Shown: positions 1 through 7,303, numbered from the stretch's first letter. The stretch: DNA of 7,593 nt from Bacteroidales bacterium (GCA_017632095.1 JAGBSA010000058.1:1-7593), one strand, 5' to 3'. A program made the numbers and translations. Notes: a model not told the origin generated them from the letters alone.

Positions 1-31
1 AATAATCCGAAAAAAGAGGTAAATCTTTCAT
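1..31 (-). CDS. Possible start of a downstream gene, cut by the window edge
   Basis: An ATG at 31-29 (minus strand) opens a frame that reads MKDLPLFSDY and is still open at the window edge. It lies 15 nt after the stop codon of the TonB-dependent receptor, with an A/T-rich leader of the kind seen before the other genes here, and no terminator hairpin separates the two. It may therefore be the second gene of the receptor's transcription unit. Ten codons are too few to identify a family, and I do not recognise the protein. The start could be spurious. Confidence 0.4.
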   Translation of the reverse strand, partial: MKDLPLFSDY

Positions 32-46
32 AAGTTGATTTTAGTG

Positions 47-2470
47 TTAGAATTCCAAAGTTAATTTTGCGTTTATTTGAGATGGTGTCAAATAATTTGG
101 CACTCCGTAATATTTGTTTGAATAATCGGCAACCCAAAAATAGGATATGACGTTCTTACTTGAGAATACGTTAAACCATTCTATGTTAAACCATATCCTC
201 TTGAAAAATTTCATAAAATTATCTTTTGCCCATGAGGCGTCTTCATCTTTAATTCTGAATGTGAATGCTATATCACAACGTAGGTAATCGGGCATTCGGT
301 TTGTTTGAAGGTAGCGTTCAGCATTTGGAGCGCCATAAGGATAACCGCTTCCGTAGTTAAAACTTAGGTAAACCCTCAAATACGGCATCTTTGGCACATA
401 ATCCTGGAATGAAATATTGATATTATAAAGTTGATCGGTAGGACGTGGTATGTATCCTGCATTATCACCCTCTATATCTTCCTTTGTATCCATCAAAGAC
501 AAAGAAATCCAAGAGTCAATTCCCTTTATAAACTCACCATACAAACGAACATCTATTCCTTTTGCGTATCCGATAGAGTTATTCTGAGCACTATAACGTA
601 ATTGAACATTATCTACGCTGTATGGAATCAAATCCCATAGATATTTATAATAAACAGAACCCATCAACTTAAAAGGACGCTCAAGCATTGTGAACTTCCA
701 ATCTCCAGAAAGAACTATATGCCATGATTTTTGCGAGCGAATATCGGGATTGATTTCTCCTTTTTCGTTTCTGAATTCTTTATAGAAAGGACTCTGTGCG
801 TAAACTCCAGTGGCTAATCTAAACAATAAGTCGTGTTTTCCTACTGGTGCAAAGCCTACGCTTGCTCTTGGCGATAGGAATACTTCGTTATTGAAATCCC
901 AATACATAACTCTTGCACCGGCATTTGCAAACAGGTTTCCTATTTCAAGGTTTTTCTTCCAATCTCTCTGCACATAGGCATTGAGTCTGTTGGAACTGAT
1001 TTCATTGTTTGACTTAAAGACATTTTGCAAACTTGGTGCCGAGACACTATCATACACGCCGGGTATATCAGGATTTGAAGGTATGGTATAACCTGCTGAA
1101 TCTACCATCTTCCATTCGTTAACTCTGTCGTATATCATCTCACGTTGGTATTTTACTCCCCATGTGAGTTTTCCTGCGTCATAGAATCTGAATCCTTTAT
1201 GTTCGATATTGTAGATGTTTGCTACAAGATGATTTCTTGCATGCTCAATATAAGTTCCTATTCCTCGCTCTAAGCCCTCATCATCGCCATATCCCAAGCC
1301 TGTTTCCGACAACCAATACTGTCCTTGTATGTCATAATTTATACTTTCGTCGGTTGCAAATGCCGAAGCGATGAGTTTGAGTTGTAAATCTTTTTTTGGA
1401 TTGTAGGTATACATTAAAGCACCAAACAAAGATGCGAATTTATCCAATTCTTGTCCGTCAAAATATACCTTTAACTTCAACATCTCATATACGTTTCCAA
1501 AAGATGTTTCTCTATTCTGAGGTATGAAGTTGTAGGTATTGTAAGCTAAGTTACCAAGGAAAGCTATTTCTGACTTTTCATTCAAATCATATGTTGCGTA
1601 AACTTGCAAATCGTTAAACGAAGGGAAGTAATCTCCCTCTGTATCCATTGCTGAAATCAGGTGTTTGGTATTTTTGTTTCTGAATCCAAGCTGATAGGAG
1701 AATCTACTGCCAAGTACTTGTTCTAAATGCAAGCTTGCTCCCAACAGACTAATAGAAGCATTTGCCGAAAACTCATTTGGCTTGCGGTATTTAATATCTA
1801 AGACTGACGACATCTTATCTCCATATTTTGCATCGAAACCTCCTGAGGAGAATGTAATGTCGGAGACCATGTCGGAGTTGATAAAGCTCAATCCTTCTTG
1901 CTGTGCATTTCTCACAAGGAAAGGTCGGAACACCTCTATGTCGTTTACATATACTAAATTCTCGTCAAAATTTCCTCCTCTGACGTTATACTGCGTACTA
2001 AGTTCATTATTAGATGATACTCCTTCAAGGGTTTTTATCAAACTCTCAACTCCACCCGTTGGACCTGCTACATTTTTCGCCCATTCGGAATTTATGCGTA
2101 CTAAACCTTCCTCTCGAGAAAAATCACCTTTAATATCAATTGTCGGCAACAGGGAAGACTCTATGCTTAACACAAATTCGACCTCACGCTTCTCTCCTTT
2201 TTTTAATATCAAAGTTCTCTCTTCTGTTCTATAACCAACAAAAGATGCGACAAGTTTCAATTCCTTACCATATGGAACTTGCAAAGAGAAACGTCCTTCA
2301 CTATCTGCCATTACCCCTATGGGCTTTGACAAATTCACAATACCGACATTGGCTGCCGGAAGTACATTCTGTAAACTATCCTTAACTACTCCGTAAATCA
2401 AAGCTTGATTCTGCGAAAACGAAACGAAGAAACAAATTATTGAAACGAAGAAACAAATTATCCTTTTCAA
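47..2470 (-). CDS. TonB-dependent outer-membrane receptor with N-terminal carboxypeptidase-regulatory-like domain
   Basis: This 807-residue protein is an outer-membrane active transporter driven by TonB-ExbBD; its substrate cannot be told from sequence. Residues 1-19 form a signal peptide, probably cut at S-F-S|Q. Residues about 25-103 are a CarboxypepD_reg-like beta-sandwich (GVVKDSLQNVLPAANVGIV, DSEGRFSL, FVGYRT). Residues about 125-230 are the plug (LIKTLEGVSS, YNVRGGNFDENLVYVNDIEV, GGFDAKYGDKMSSVLDI). The rest is a beta-barrel ending in the typical terminal Phe (KLTLEF). No SusC-specific features or adjacent SusD were seen. The start must be TTG at 2470, because an in-frame TAA lies two codons upstream and no ATG is near. 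The signal peptide contains an in-frame 21-bp tandem duplication. The gene has its own promoter and follows the terminator of the plug-gene operon. The family call is firm; the ligand is unknown. Confidence 0.93.
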   Translation of the reverse strand: MKRIICFFVSIICFFVSFSQNQALIYGVVKDSLQNVLPAANVGIVNLSKPIGVMADSEGRFSLQVPYGKELKLVASFVGYRTEERTLILKKGEKREVEFVLSIESSLLPTIDIKGDFSREEGLVRINSEWAKNVAGPTGGVESLIKTLEGVSSNNELSTQYNVRGGNFDENLVYVNDIEVFRPFLVRNAQQEGLSFINSDMVSDITFSSGGFDAKYGDKMSSVLDIKYRKPNEFSANASISLLGASLHLEQVLGSRFSYQLGFRNKNTKHLISAMDTEGDYFPSFNDLQVYATYDLNEKSEIAFLGNLAYNTYNFIPQNRETSFGNVYEMLKLKVYFDGQELDKFASLFGALMYTYNPKKDLQLKLIASAFATDESINYDIQGQYWLSETGLGYGDDEGLERGIGTYIEHARNHLVANIYNIEHKGFRFYDAGKLTWGVKYQREMIYDRVNEWKMVDSAGYTIPSNPDIPGVYDSVSAPSLQNVFKSNNEISSNRLNAYVQRDWKKNLEIGNLFANAGARVMYWDFNNEVFLSPRASVGFAPVGKHDLLFRLATGVYAQSPFYKEFRNEKGEINPDIRSQKSWHIVLSGDWKFTMLERPFKLMGSVYYKYLWDLIPYSVDNVQLRYSAQNNSIGYAKGIDVRLYGEFIKGIDSWISLSLMDTKEDIEGDNAGYIPRPTDQLYNINISFQDYVPKMPYLRVYLSFNYGSGYPYGAPNAERYLQTNRMPDYLRCDIAFTFRIKDEDASWAKDNFMKFFKRIWFNIEWFNVFSSKNVISYFWVADYSNKYYGVPNYLTPSQINAKLTLEF
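2421..2461 (-). repeat. 21-bp in-frame tandem duplication in the receptor signal peptide
   Basis: Two copies with 21-bp period, 2421-2441 and 2442-2461, are identical over 20 bases. They encode the heptapeptide IICFFVS twice, at residues 4-10 and 11-17. The repeat forms almost the whole hydrophobic core of the signal peptide; a single copy would leave a core of only about seven to nine residues. Perfect identity suggests a recent slippage or recombination event, or selection to keep both copies. Confidence 0.9.
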
Positions 2471-2489
2471 GTTTTATTGCTTTAATGTG

Positions 2490-2517
2490 CAAAGATACGA
2501 ATTTATAGCTTTACAAG
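2490..2517 (-). promoter_or_regulatory. Bacteroidetes-type (sigma-ABfr-like) promoter of the receptor gene
   Basis: On the minus strand TATCTTTG (2497-2490) matches the Bacteroidetes -7 consensus TAnnTTTG. CTTG upstream (2517-2514) supplies the -33 TTG. The spacer from TTG to TA is 16 bp, slightly shorter than the usual range of about 17-23. Transcription would start near 2484, giving a leader of roughly 13 nt before the TTG start. It sits just after the terminator of the upstream operon, where a new promoter is expected. Confidence 0.65.
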
Positions 2518-2532
2518 CCTAATCGCTTTCAT

Positions 2533-2572
2533 AAAAAAAACAAGAAATACAGCAAGTGTAATTCTTGTTTTT
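2533..2572 (-). terminator. Intrinsic terminator of the pepD-to-plug gene run
   Basis: An 11-bp perfect stem pairs 2562-2572 with 2536-2546. It continues through one A/A (T/T) mismatch into four more pairs (2548-2551 with 2557-2560), closing on a 5-nt loop at 2552-2556. Read on the minus strand it ends in eight T residues (2540-2533). It starts about 37 nt after the plug-gene stop codon. The stem is AT-rich but long. On the plus strand it would have only a five-T tail, so it is chiefly a minus-strand terminator. Confidence 0.85.
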
Positions 2573-2609
2573 AGGCGTTTTGTAAAATCAATTTGTTTAT
2601 TCCGCTGTG

Positions 2610-3863
2610 CTAATACATATATTCGGTACTTCCATAGCCTATAAAAGAATCATAATCATTACCCGGCTCACGGTAATACAAAAATACATTGTATCGATTT
2701 TGTGTTTCGGAATGATTACCCTCTATTTCTCTGTATGAAGCTTTGGTATAACCATTTGGCAAGAAAAGTATCTGGTAGTTATAATAACCTTGCTTCAAGA
2801 ACATTCGAAGAACGTATTGGTTCAAACTTGCATCGAACACAAACTTATTTTGCTCCGAAAACCGCCAATCGGTCAAATCTCCAACCACATAGTAGTTTCC
2901 TTCTAAGTTAAGCGGTGCAGGAAGATAGAAATACACCCATGCGTAATCGCTACACAAGGCATAATTTTCATCAACTTCGTTTCTAATGTAGTAAGCTCCC
3001 TTTAAGTCAGTTTGAGATACAAAAGGAGAACGTCCTTTCAGTTCTTCCTCTCTCAGTCTTACTATATTCTCCCCTCCAATGTAGTCTATATTGGACACAA
3101 AGTTAGAACGCTGACGCAAAGATGTGAAATCAAATACTCTAAACACATTTCCACCCTCGAAGATATTTTCATTTTTGAAACTAAACAGAAGTTCTACGCC
3201 TCTATCTTCTTTTATTGGAACAAAGCGTTTGTTATCTTCTCTGCCATTTTGTTGAATTGCGAGTTTGATTCTCGAACTTGGGCTATCGAAACTTAATCCT
3301 GATGTAGAATAAACTTTCACATCTACTTCTTGATGGGTGTTTCGCAAAGATGGTTCTCGGGATTGAATCACCGAAGCCGAAACATCTGCTTTCTTATCTA
3401 AGCAATAGAATCGTTTTGTAAAGACCACCTGATCGGGTTCGCCCTCTTTGTAGACTTTAAGTATATAATTACCGCTTTTTGTCAAACGTGTAGTTTCGTT
3501 AGGTAAGCTTTGCTCATAATGTACGTAGCGTTGAATGGTGTTAAACGAATTTGCAAAATTCTCAACCAAAGCTGTCTCAAATCCTTCTATGTAATCGGTA
3601 TATTCTAACGAACTTTCAGTCCAATCACTGTTGCAATGGATAAATGTATATTCGAATCGATGAGTTTCTTCCGACATTTCATCAAACGAAAGCCACAATC
3701 CCTCACTTTCATTCACGTACATAATTGGTAAATACAAATGTTCGTGATTGCTATACAAACCTACGGTTTTGATAAGCGGAGAATAAACCCTATCAGTCCA
3801 TACAAACTGAGCGTAAACTAAATTTACGCTCAGCAATATTATCAAGAAAAAAAACTTTTTCAT
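2610..3863 (-). CDS. Type IX secretion system plug protein (DUF5103 family)
   Basis: This 417-residue exported protein belongs to the family formerly called DUF5103. Structural work on the T9SS translocon identified the family as the plug that seals the periplasmic side of the giant SprA/Sov pore. The signal peptide is residues 1-18, cut at VYA|Q. The N-terminal half has family landmarks LWLSFDEMSEE (56-66), FIHCNSDW (74-81), YIEGFE (91-96), HYEQSLPNE (115-123) and SGNYILKVYKEG (130-141). Residues about 307-370 read like an E-set/AMPK-CBM-type beta-sandwich (YYVVGDLTDWRF, LKQGYYNYQILF). The end, EGNHSETQNRYNVFLYYR to FIGYGS, is characteristic of the family, and the length is near full for it. 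The ATG shares one base with the upstream aminopeptidase stop (TAATG), so translation is probably coupled. No translocon gene (SprA, PorV) is in the window, so an active T9SS is inferred. Confidence 0.9.
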   Translation of the reverse strand: MKKFFFLIILLSVNLVYAQFVWTDRVYSPLIKTVGLYSNHEHLYLPIMYVNESEGLWLSFDEMSEETHRFEYTFIHCNSDWTESSLEYTDYIEGFETALVENFANSFNTIQRYVHYEQSLPNETTRLTKSGNYILKVYKEGEPDQVVFTKRFYCLDKKADVSASVIQSREPSLRNTHQEVDVKVYSTSGLSFDSPSSRIKLAIQQNGREDNKRFVPIKEDRGVELLFSFKNENIFEGGNVFRVFDFTSLRQRSNFVSNIDYIGGENIVRLREEELKGRSPFVSQTDLKGAYYIRNEVDENYALCSDYAWVYFYLPAPLNLEGNYYVVGDLTDWRFSEQNKFVFDASLNQYVLRMFLKQGYYNYQILFLPNGYTKASYREIEGNHSETQNRYNVFLYYREPGNDYDSFIGYGSTEYMY

Positions 3864-3865
3864 TA
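3861..3865 (-). promoter_or_regulatory. TAATG stop/start overlap
   Basis: The TAA of the aminopeptidase gene (3865-3863) and the ATG of the plug gene (3863-3861) share one A. The arrangement implies termination-reinitiation coupling and a shared transcript. No Shine-Dalgarno-like sequence precedes the ATG. Confidence 0.8.
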
Positions 3866-5254
3866 CAATGACATATAGTCTTCAATTTCTGCTACAGTCT
3901 TTGGTATGTATTTACCAAGCAATCTGCAACCATCTTTTGTTACAAGCAAATCATCTTCGATTCTTATGCCGCCAAAATCTTTGTATTTCTCAACTTCATC
4001 GTAGTTTATGAAGTCTTTGCATTTTCTTTCGGCTCTCCATGTGTCTATTAATGCAGGAATGAAATAACAGCCTGGCTCATTTGTCAAAACGAATCCTTCT
4101 TGCAATTCTCTGCCAAGGCGAAGTGATGCCAATCCAAATTGAGTTGAACGAACGTTTTTCTTGTCATATCCTACGTAGTTTTCACCGTAGTTTTCCATAT
4201 CGTGAACATCAAGTCCCATCATGTGTCCTAAACCATGTGGCATAAACATTCCCATTGCTCCTTCGGCAACTGCATCTTGCACATTCCCCTTCATCAGTCC
4301 TAACTCTTTCAAAGCGCTTGCCAAACGAGTAACTGCCGCAATGTGTATTTCAGAATACTTTACTCCCGGAGCAATTAGACTCGGTACAAGCGTCTGTGCA
4401 GCCAACACTGCTTCGTAAATATCTTTTTGTCTTGAAGAAAATTTTCCTCCAACAGGAACTGAACGTGTTATATCTGAACAATAACCTTCCGGATTCTCAC
4501 AACCTGCGTCTGAAACAATCATTCTGTCTTTCTTTATTTGCAATGAATGATCATGTCCGTGCAAAATCTCACCGTGAGTTGTCAATATGATAGGGAAAGA
4601 TACAGGACCACCGCCGGCTAAAGCCATTCCTTCCATCATTCCAGCTATTTCATATTCGTATGTTCCCTCTTTGGCTGCCATCTTCATCATTGTAGTGTGC
4701 ATATTGTAAGCTGTGTCGATGGCTTTTTCGATTTCAACAATCTCTTCTTCGCTCTTGATAGAACGTTGCTTTACACAAGCATTGATTAACTCCACTGAAA
4801 CATACGCTTTCACGTAATTACGATCTACATGTAAAAGTTCAGCGATGAAATTTACGTTTTCCGCTCTGTAAGGTGGAACAAAGTGAACTTTTCTTCCTGC
4901 AAAAATAGCTGCATCTAAGAATTTACGCAAGTCATTTATGTTTCCACTATTCTCAACACCTATTTCCAAAGCTCTGTCTCTCATGCTTGGAACAGGACCT
5001 GTCCAAATTATATCTTCTATATCTACGTCTTCTCCGAACAAATACTCTTCTTGATTATCCACGTCAATAACTCCCACAAGGTTTTGCAAATTATGAGCGA
5101 AGAAATATCTGAATGTGCTGTCTTGACGGAATGAATAAACATTAGCAGGATAGTTAAAAGGGCTGTCGCCGTTTCCTACCATTAAAATAACGCCGTGTTT
5201 TACATCTTTCATTAATTGTTTACGACGTTTGATGTAAGTTTCTTTTGCAAACAT
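3863..5254 (-). CDS. pepP: Xaa-Pro aminopeptidase (aminopeptidase P family, M24B)
   Basis: A cytosolic dimetal peptidase of 463 residues that removes the N-terminal residue from peptides with proline at position two. Residues about 1-140 are the creatinase-like AMP_N domain (GNGDSPFNYPANVYSFRQDS, FRYFFAHNL). Residues about 165-450 are the pita-bread catalytic domain with all five metal ligands visible: D249 (SDAG), D261 (CSDITRS), H344 (HGLGHMMGLDVHD), E393 (TNEPGCYF) and E433 (GIRIEDDLL). H233, H340 and H351 also match conserved catalytic-site histidines. No signal peptide is present. It starts 38 nt after the prohibitin-like gene, with an A-rich leader and no recognisable promoter between them. 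Its stop overlaps the plug gene start by one base. The family is certain. The symbol pepP is by family, since related M24B prolidases look similar. Confidence 0.93.
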   Translation of the reverse strand: MFAKETYIKRRKQLMKDVKHGVILMVGNGDSPFNYPANVYSFRQDSTFRYFFAHNLQNLVGVIDVDNQEEYLFGEDVDIEDIIWTGPVPSMRDRALEIGVENSGNINDLRKFLDAAIFAGRKVHFVPPYRAENVNFIAELLHVDRNYVKAYVSVELINACVKQRSIKSEEEIVEIEKAIDTAYNMHTTMMKMAAKEGTYEYEIAGMMEGMALAGGGPVSFPIILTTHGEILHGHDHSLQIKKDRMIVSDAGCENPEGYCSDITRSVPVGGKFSSRQKDIYEAVLAAQTLVPSLIAPGVKYSEIHIAAVTRLASALKELGLMKGNVQDAVAEGAMGMFMPHGLGHMMGLDVHDMENYGENYVGYDKKNVRSTQFGLASLRLGRELQEGFVLTNEPGCYFIPALIDTWRAERKCKDFINYDEVEKYKDFGGIRIEDDLLVTKDGCRLLGKYIPKTVAEIEDYMSL

Positions 5255-5292
5255 TTCTTTATTTGTTTATCTGTTTTTACTATATTACTTTG

Positions 5293-5700
5293 TTATTGAG
5301 CTGTTGGTAAACCACCGCCTCTGCGTCCTGCTTCCAAGATAGGTAGATTTGCTTCGGTAGGTATATAAATCACAGTTTTTTCATTAAGATTGTTTTGATT
5401 TCTTACCCAAAGGTATTGAATGTAAGTTTGAGTAAGCGTACCGTTTTCAATCTTAATTGCCTCAGCTGCTCCTTTTGCTCTTTCGATTTCAGCTTTTGCG
5501 TTTAGCTTTTCTGCTTCCAAATTAGCCCTTGCTTCTTCAACTTTAATTCTTCTGTTTTGTTCCGCCTCTGCAAGTTGAGCTTTACCTCTCATTTCTTGAG
5601 ACCAAACTCTATAAATAGGCATTCCAAACATAGCAATACCAATGAATGCTAAAACACAAACAACTAAAATTACAACGTGTTTTGGTTTTATTGTATACAT
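5293..5700 (-). CDS. Small membrane-anchored coiled-coil protein resembling the C-terminal part of prohibitin/HflK
   Basis: A 135-residue protein with one N-terminal membrane helix (about residues 9-27, after KPKH). A charged Ala/Glu/Lys-rich coiled coil follows (about 34-86; AEAEQNRRIKVEEARANLEAEK, AKGAAEAIKIENG). The tail is typical of stomatin/prohibitin proteins: YIQYLWV (93-99) and VIYIPTEANLPIL (110-122). In full-length relatives an SPFH/PHB domain of about 150-200 residues lies between the membrane helix and the coiled coil. Here it is absent, and the helix runs almost directly into the coiled coil. Similar short proteins in Bacteroidales are usually named membrane protease subunit, but no protease residues are seen. 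The gene is 13 nt after pepD and 38 nt before pepP, in the same run. The frame is clean, with its own ATG at 5700, so it is not an obvious pseudogene. A scaffold or chaperone role at the inner membrane is an inference only. Confidence 0.8.
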   Translation of the reverse strand: MYTIKPKHVVILVVCVLAFIGIAMFGMPIYRVWSQEMRGKAQLAEAEQNRRIKVEEARANLEAEKLNAKAEIERAKGAAEAIKIENGTLTQTYIQYLWVRNQNNLNEKTVIYIPTEANLPILEAGRRGGGLPTAQ

Positions 5701-5713
5701 ACGCTAATTAATC

Positions 5714-7168
5714 TTAAATGTTTTTCAATATTTCTAATGTGTGTTTCCAATATAAATCTACGGTTTTAATTTCCAATCTTTCGTCTGGAGAGTGTACTCC
5801 TCTTAATGTTGGTCCGTAAGAAATCATATCCATACCTGGATATTTTTCGCCTATCAATCCACATTCCAATCCTGCATGTATTGCTCTTACTATTGGCTCT
5901 TTGTTAAACAATTTCTTGTAAGCATCAACAGCAATTTTCAATATTTGACTATCTGGATTTGGAGCCCAACCTGGATAACCATCACCATGTTCTACGTCTG
6001 CGCCAGCTAATAAGAAGCAAGATTCAACTCTATATGCTGCTGCGTATTTAGAACTTTCTACTGATGAACGTTGAGATGTTGTTATAAAGAAGTGGTCTTC
6101 TTTCATCTTGATTGAGGCTAAATTTGTAGATGTTTCAACAAATCCCGGTATTTCTCTACTCATAGCTAATACTCCGTGAGGACAAGCATATAAAACATTT
6201 AACAAATTGTCTTGGCTCAACATATCAACTACGAATTCTGGTTTTTCTGCTTCCATTAGAGTAATTTCCATATCAGGTTCTGTTGTTCTGAATTCGTATT
6301 TTAAGTCTTTTGTGAATTTTTCTACAATTTCTTTCATTAATTCAACATCCGCATCTGCTACAACAAATGTTGCGTAAGCTTCTCTTGCTATTGCATTACG
6401 AAGATTTCCTCCGTCAAAGCATGCAAGACGTAAATCCATTTCTTTATCCAATGACCAAAGAATACGATTCAACAATTTATTTGCACAAGCTAAACCTTTG
6501 TTGATATCATCTCCTGAGTGACCTCCTTTTAATCCTTTTACCATTATTTTAAATGCAGGAGCATCTGGAGTTTCTTCTTTATCAAAAGGAAGTTTTGCAA
6601 CAGTGTCTATTCCACCTGCACAACCTATGAATATTTCCCCTTCATCTTCTGAGTCAAGATTTAAAAGTATTCTACTTTTCAAAACTTCTGGAGATAATGC
6701 TTCTGCTCCTGAAAGTCCTGTTTCTTCATCTACTGTGAATAAACACTCAATTGGTCCGTGCTCAATATCGTTTGCGTCTAATATAGCTAAAGCAGTCGCA
6801 ACCCCAATTCCGTCATCTGCTCCCAATGTTGTACCATCTGCTTTCAACCATTCACCATCTATTCTTGGAACAATAGCGTCTTTTTGGAAATCAAATTCCT
6901 TGTCGATATTTTTTTCGCAAACCATATCTATGTGAGATTGTAAACATACCCAAGGAGAATTTTCTTTCCCTTTAGTTGCTCCTTTACGTATAATTACGTT
7001 TCCTATTTCATCACTTACGTATTCTAAGTTTCTTTCTTTTGCCCAATTGATTAAATATTCCGTCATCTTCTCTTCATGCTTTGAAGGACGTGGAATTGAA
7101 AGAATTTCTCCAAAGAATTTGAATATTCCTTTTGGCTCTAAATTTTCTAAAATGCTGTTGTTTGACAT
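5714..7168 (-). CDS. pepD: Aminoacyl-histidine dipeptidase (peptidase M20C, PepD)
   Basis: A cytosolic dizinc dipeptidase of 484 residues, the usual PepD length, that cleaves Xaa-His dipeptides such as carnosine and a range of other dipeptides. The metal-site residues are all present: H79 and D81 (SHIDMVCEK), D118/D119 (TTLGADDGIG), catalytic E148 and ligand E149 (TVDEETGLSG), D172 (LNLDSEDEG) and H459 (RGVHSPDERLEI). H217 in GGHSGDDI matches the conserved His of the dimerisation lid domain, which spans about residues 190-390. Spacing agrees closely with characterised Vibrio PepD. The ATG at 7168 is preceded by an A/T-rich, SD-free leader. It begins the tight gene run, but no Bacteroidetes-consensus promoter is visible in the 133 bp upstream, so it may be read through from the transporter gene. 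Confidence 0.95.
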   Translation of the reverse strand: MSNNSILENLEPKGIFKFFGEILSIPRPSKHEEKMTEYLINWAKERNLEYVSDEIGNVIIRKGATKGKENSPWVCLQSHIDMVCEKNIDKEFDFQKDAIVPRIDGEWLKADGTTLGADDGIGVATALAILDANDIEHGPIECLFTVDEETGLSGAEALSPEVLKSRILLNLDSEDEGEIFIGCAGGIDTVAKLPFDKEETPDAPAFKIMVKGLKGGHSGDDINKGLACANKLLNRILWSLDKEMDLRLACFDGGNLRNAIAREAYATFVVADADVELMKEIVEKFTKDLKYEFRTTEPDMEITLMEAEKPEFVVDMLSQDNLLNVLYACPHGVLAMSREIPGFVETSTNLASIKMKEDHFFITTSQRSSVESSKYAAAYRVESCFLLAGADVEHGDGYPGWAPNPDSQILKIAVDAYKKLFNKEPIVRAIHAGLECGLIGEKYPGMDMISYGPTLRGVHSPDERLEIKTVDLYWKHTLEILKNI

Positions 7169-7200
7169 ATTGTTTTGTTATTAATTATTCTTATTTGATG

Positions 7201-7210
7201 AAAACGTTTT
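7201..7210. promoter_or_regulatory. 10-bp perfect palindrome upstream of pepD
   Basis: AAAACGTTTT is a perfect dyad centred about 37 bp before the pepD ATG, immediately next to the phased repeats. It might be an operator half-element, but in such AT-rich DNA it could also be chance. Confidence 0.25.
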
Positions 7211-7303
7211 AATTCTTTGTTTTATTTTACTGATTCTTTAATTCATTTTTTTAATTCTTTGAATCATTTTATTAATTCTTTAATTCATTATTAAACATTC
7301 TTT
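7209..7303. repeat. AT-rich degenerate tandem array, about 21-bp period, five heptamers
   Basis: The heptamer ATTCTTT (AAAGAAT on the coding strand) occurs at 7212, 7233, 7254, 7275 and 7297, giving spacings of 21, 21, 21 and 22 bp. The flanking bases are also similar; the middle units read approximately TTAATTCTTTRATTCATTTT. The array fills most of the gap between the transporter stop and pepD, and its last unit overlaps the transporter TAA. A spacing of 21 bp is two helical turns, so all copies face the same side of the DNA. No hairpin good enough to act as a terminator was found in it. Confidence 0.8.

Noticed and set aside
1782..2385. Plus-strand open frames of 150 and 81 codons
   Set aside because: They lie antisense inside the receptor gene, have no recognisable domains, and the receptor frame is clearly the coding one.
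3847..3854. Eight-base A/T homopolymer in the plug-gene signal peptide, a possible phase-variation tract
   Set aside because: It encodes normal signal-peptide residues (KFFF), the frame is intact, and eight bases in AT-rich DNA is not unusual.
5408..5415. TACCTTTG (minus strand) matching the -7 promoter consensus inside the prohibitin-like gene
   Set aside because: No TTG lies at suitable spacing upstream and it is within coding sequence, so it is probably chance.
6603..6935. Plus-strand open frame of 110 codons
   Set aside because: It is the antisense shadow of pepD across its catalytic motifs; the composition is Ser/Pro-rich noise.
7231..7267. Inverted repeat TGATTC/GAATCA within the 21-bp array as a terminator of the transporter gene
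   Set aside because: Only six pairs, AT-rich, with a loop of over 20 nt and no T tail; it is a by-product of the tandem repeats.
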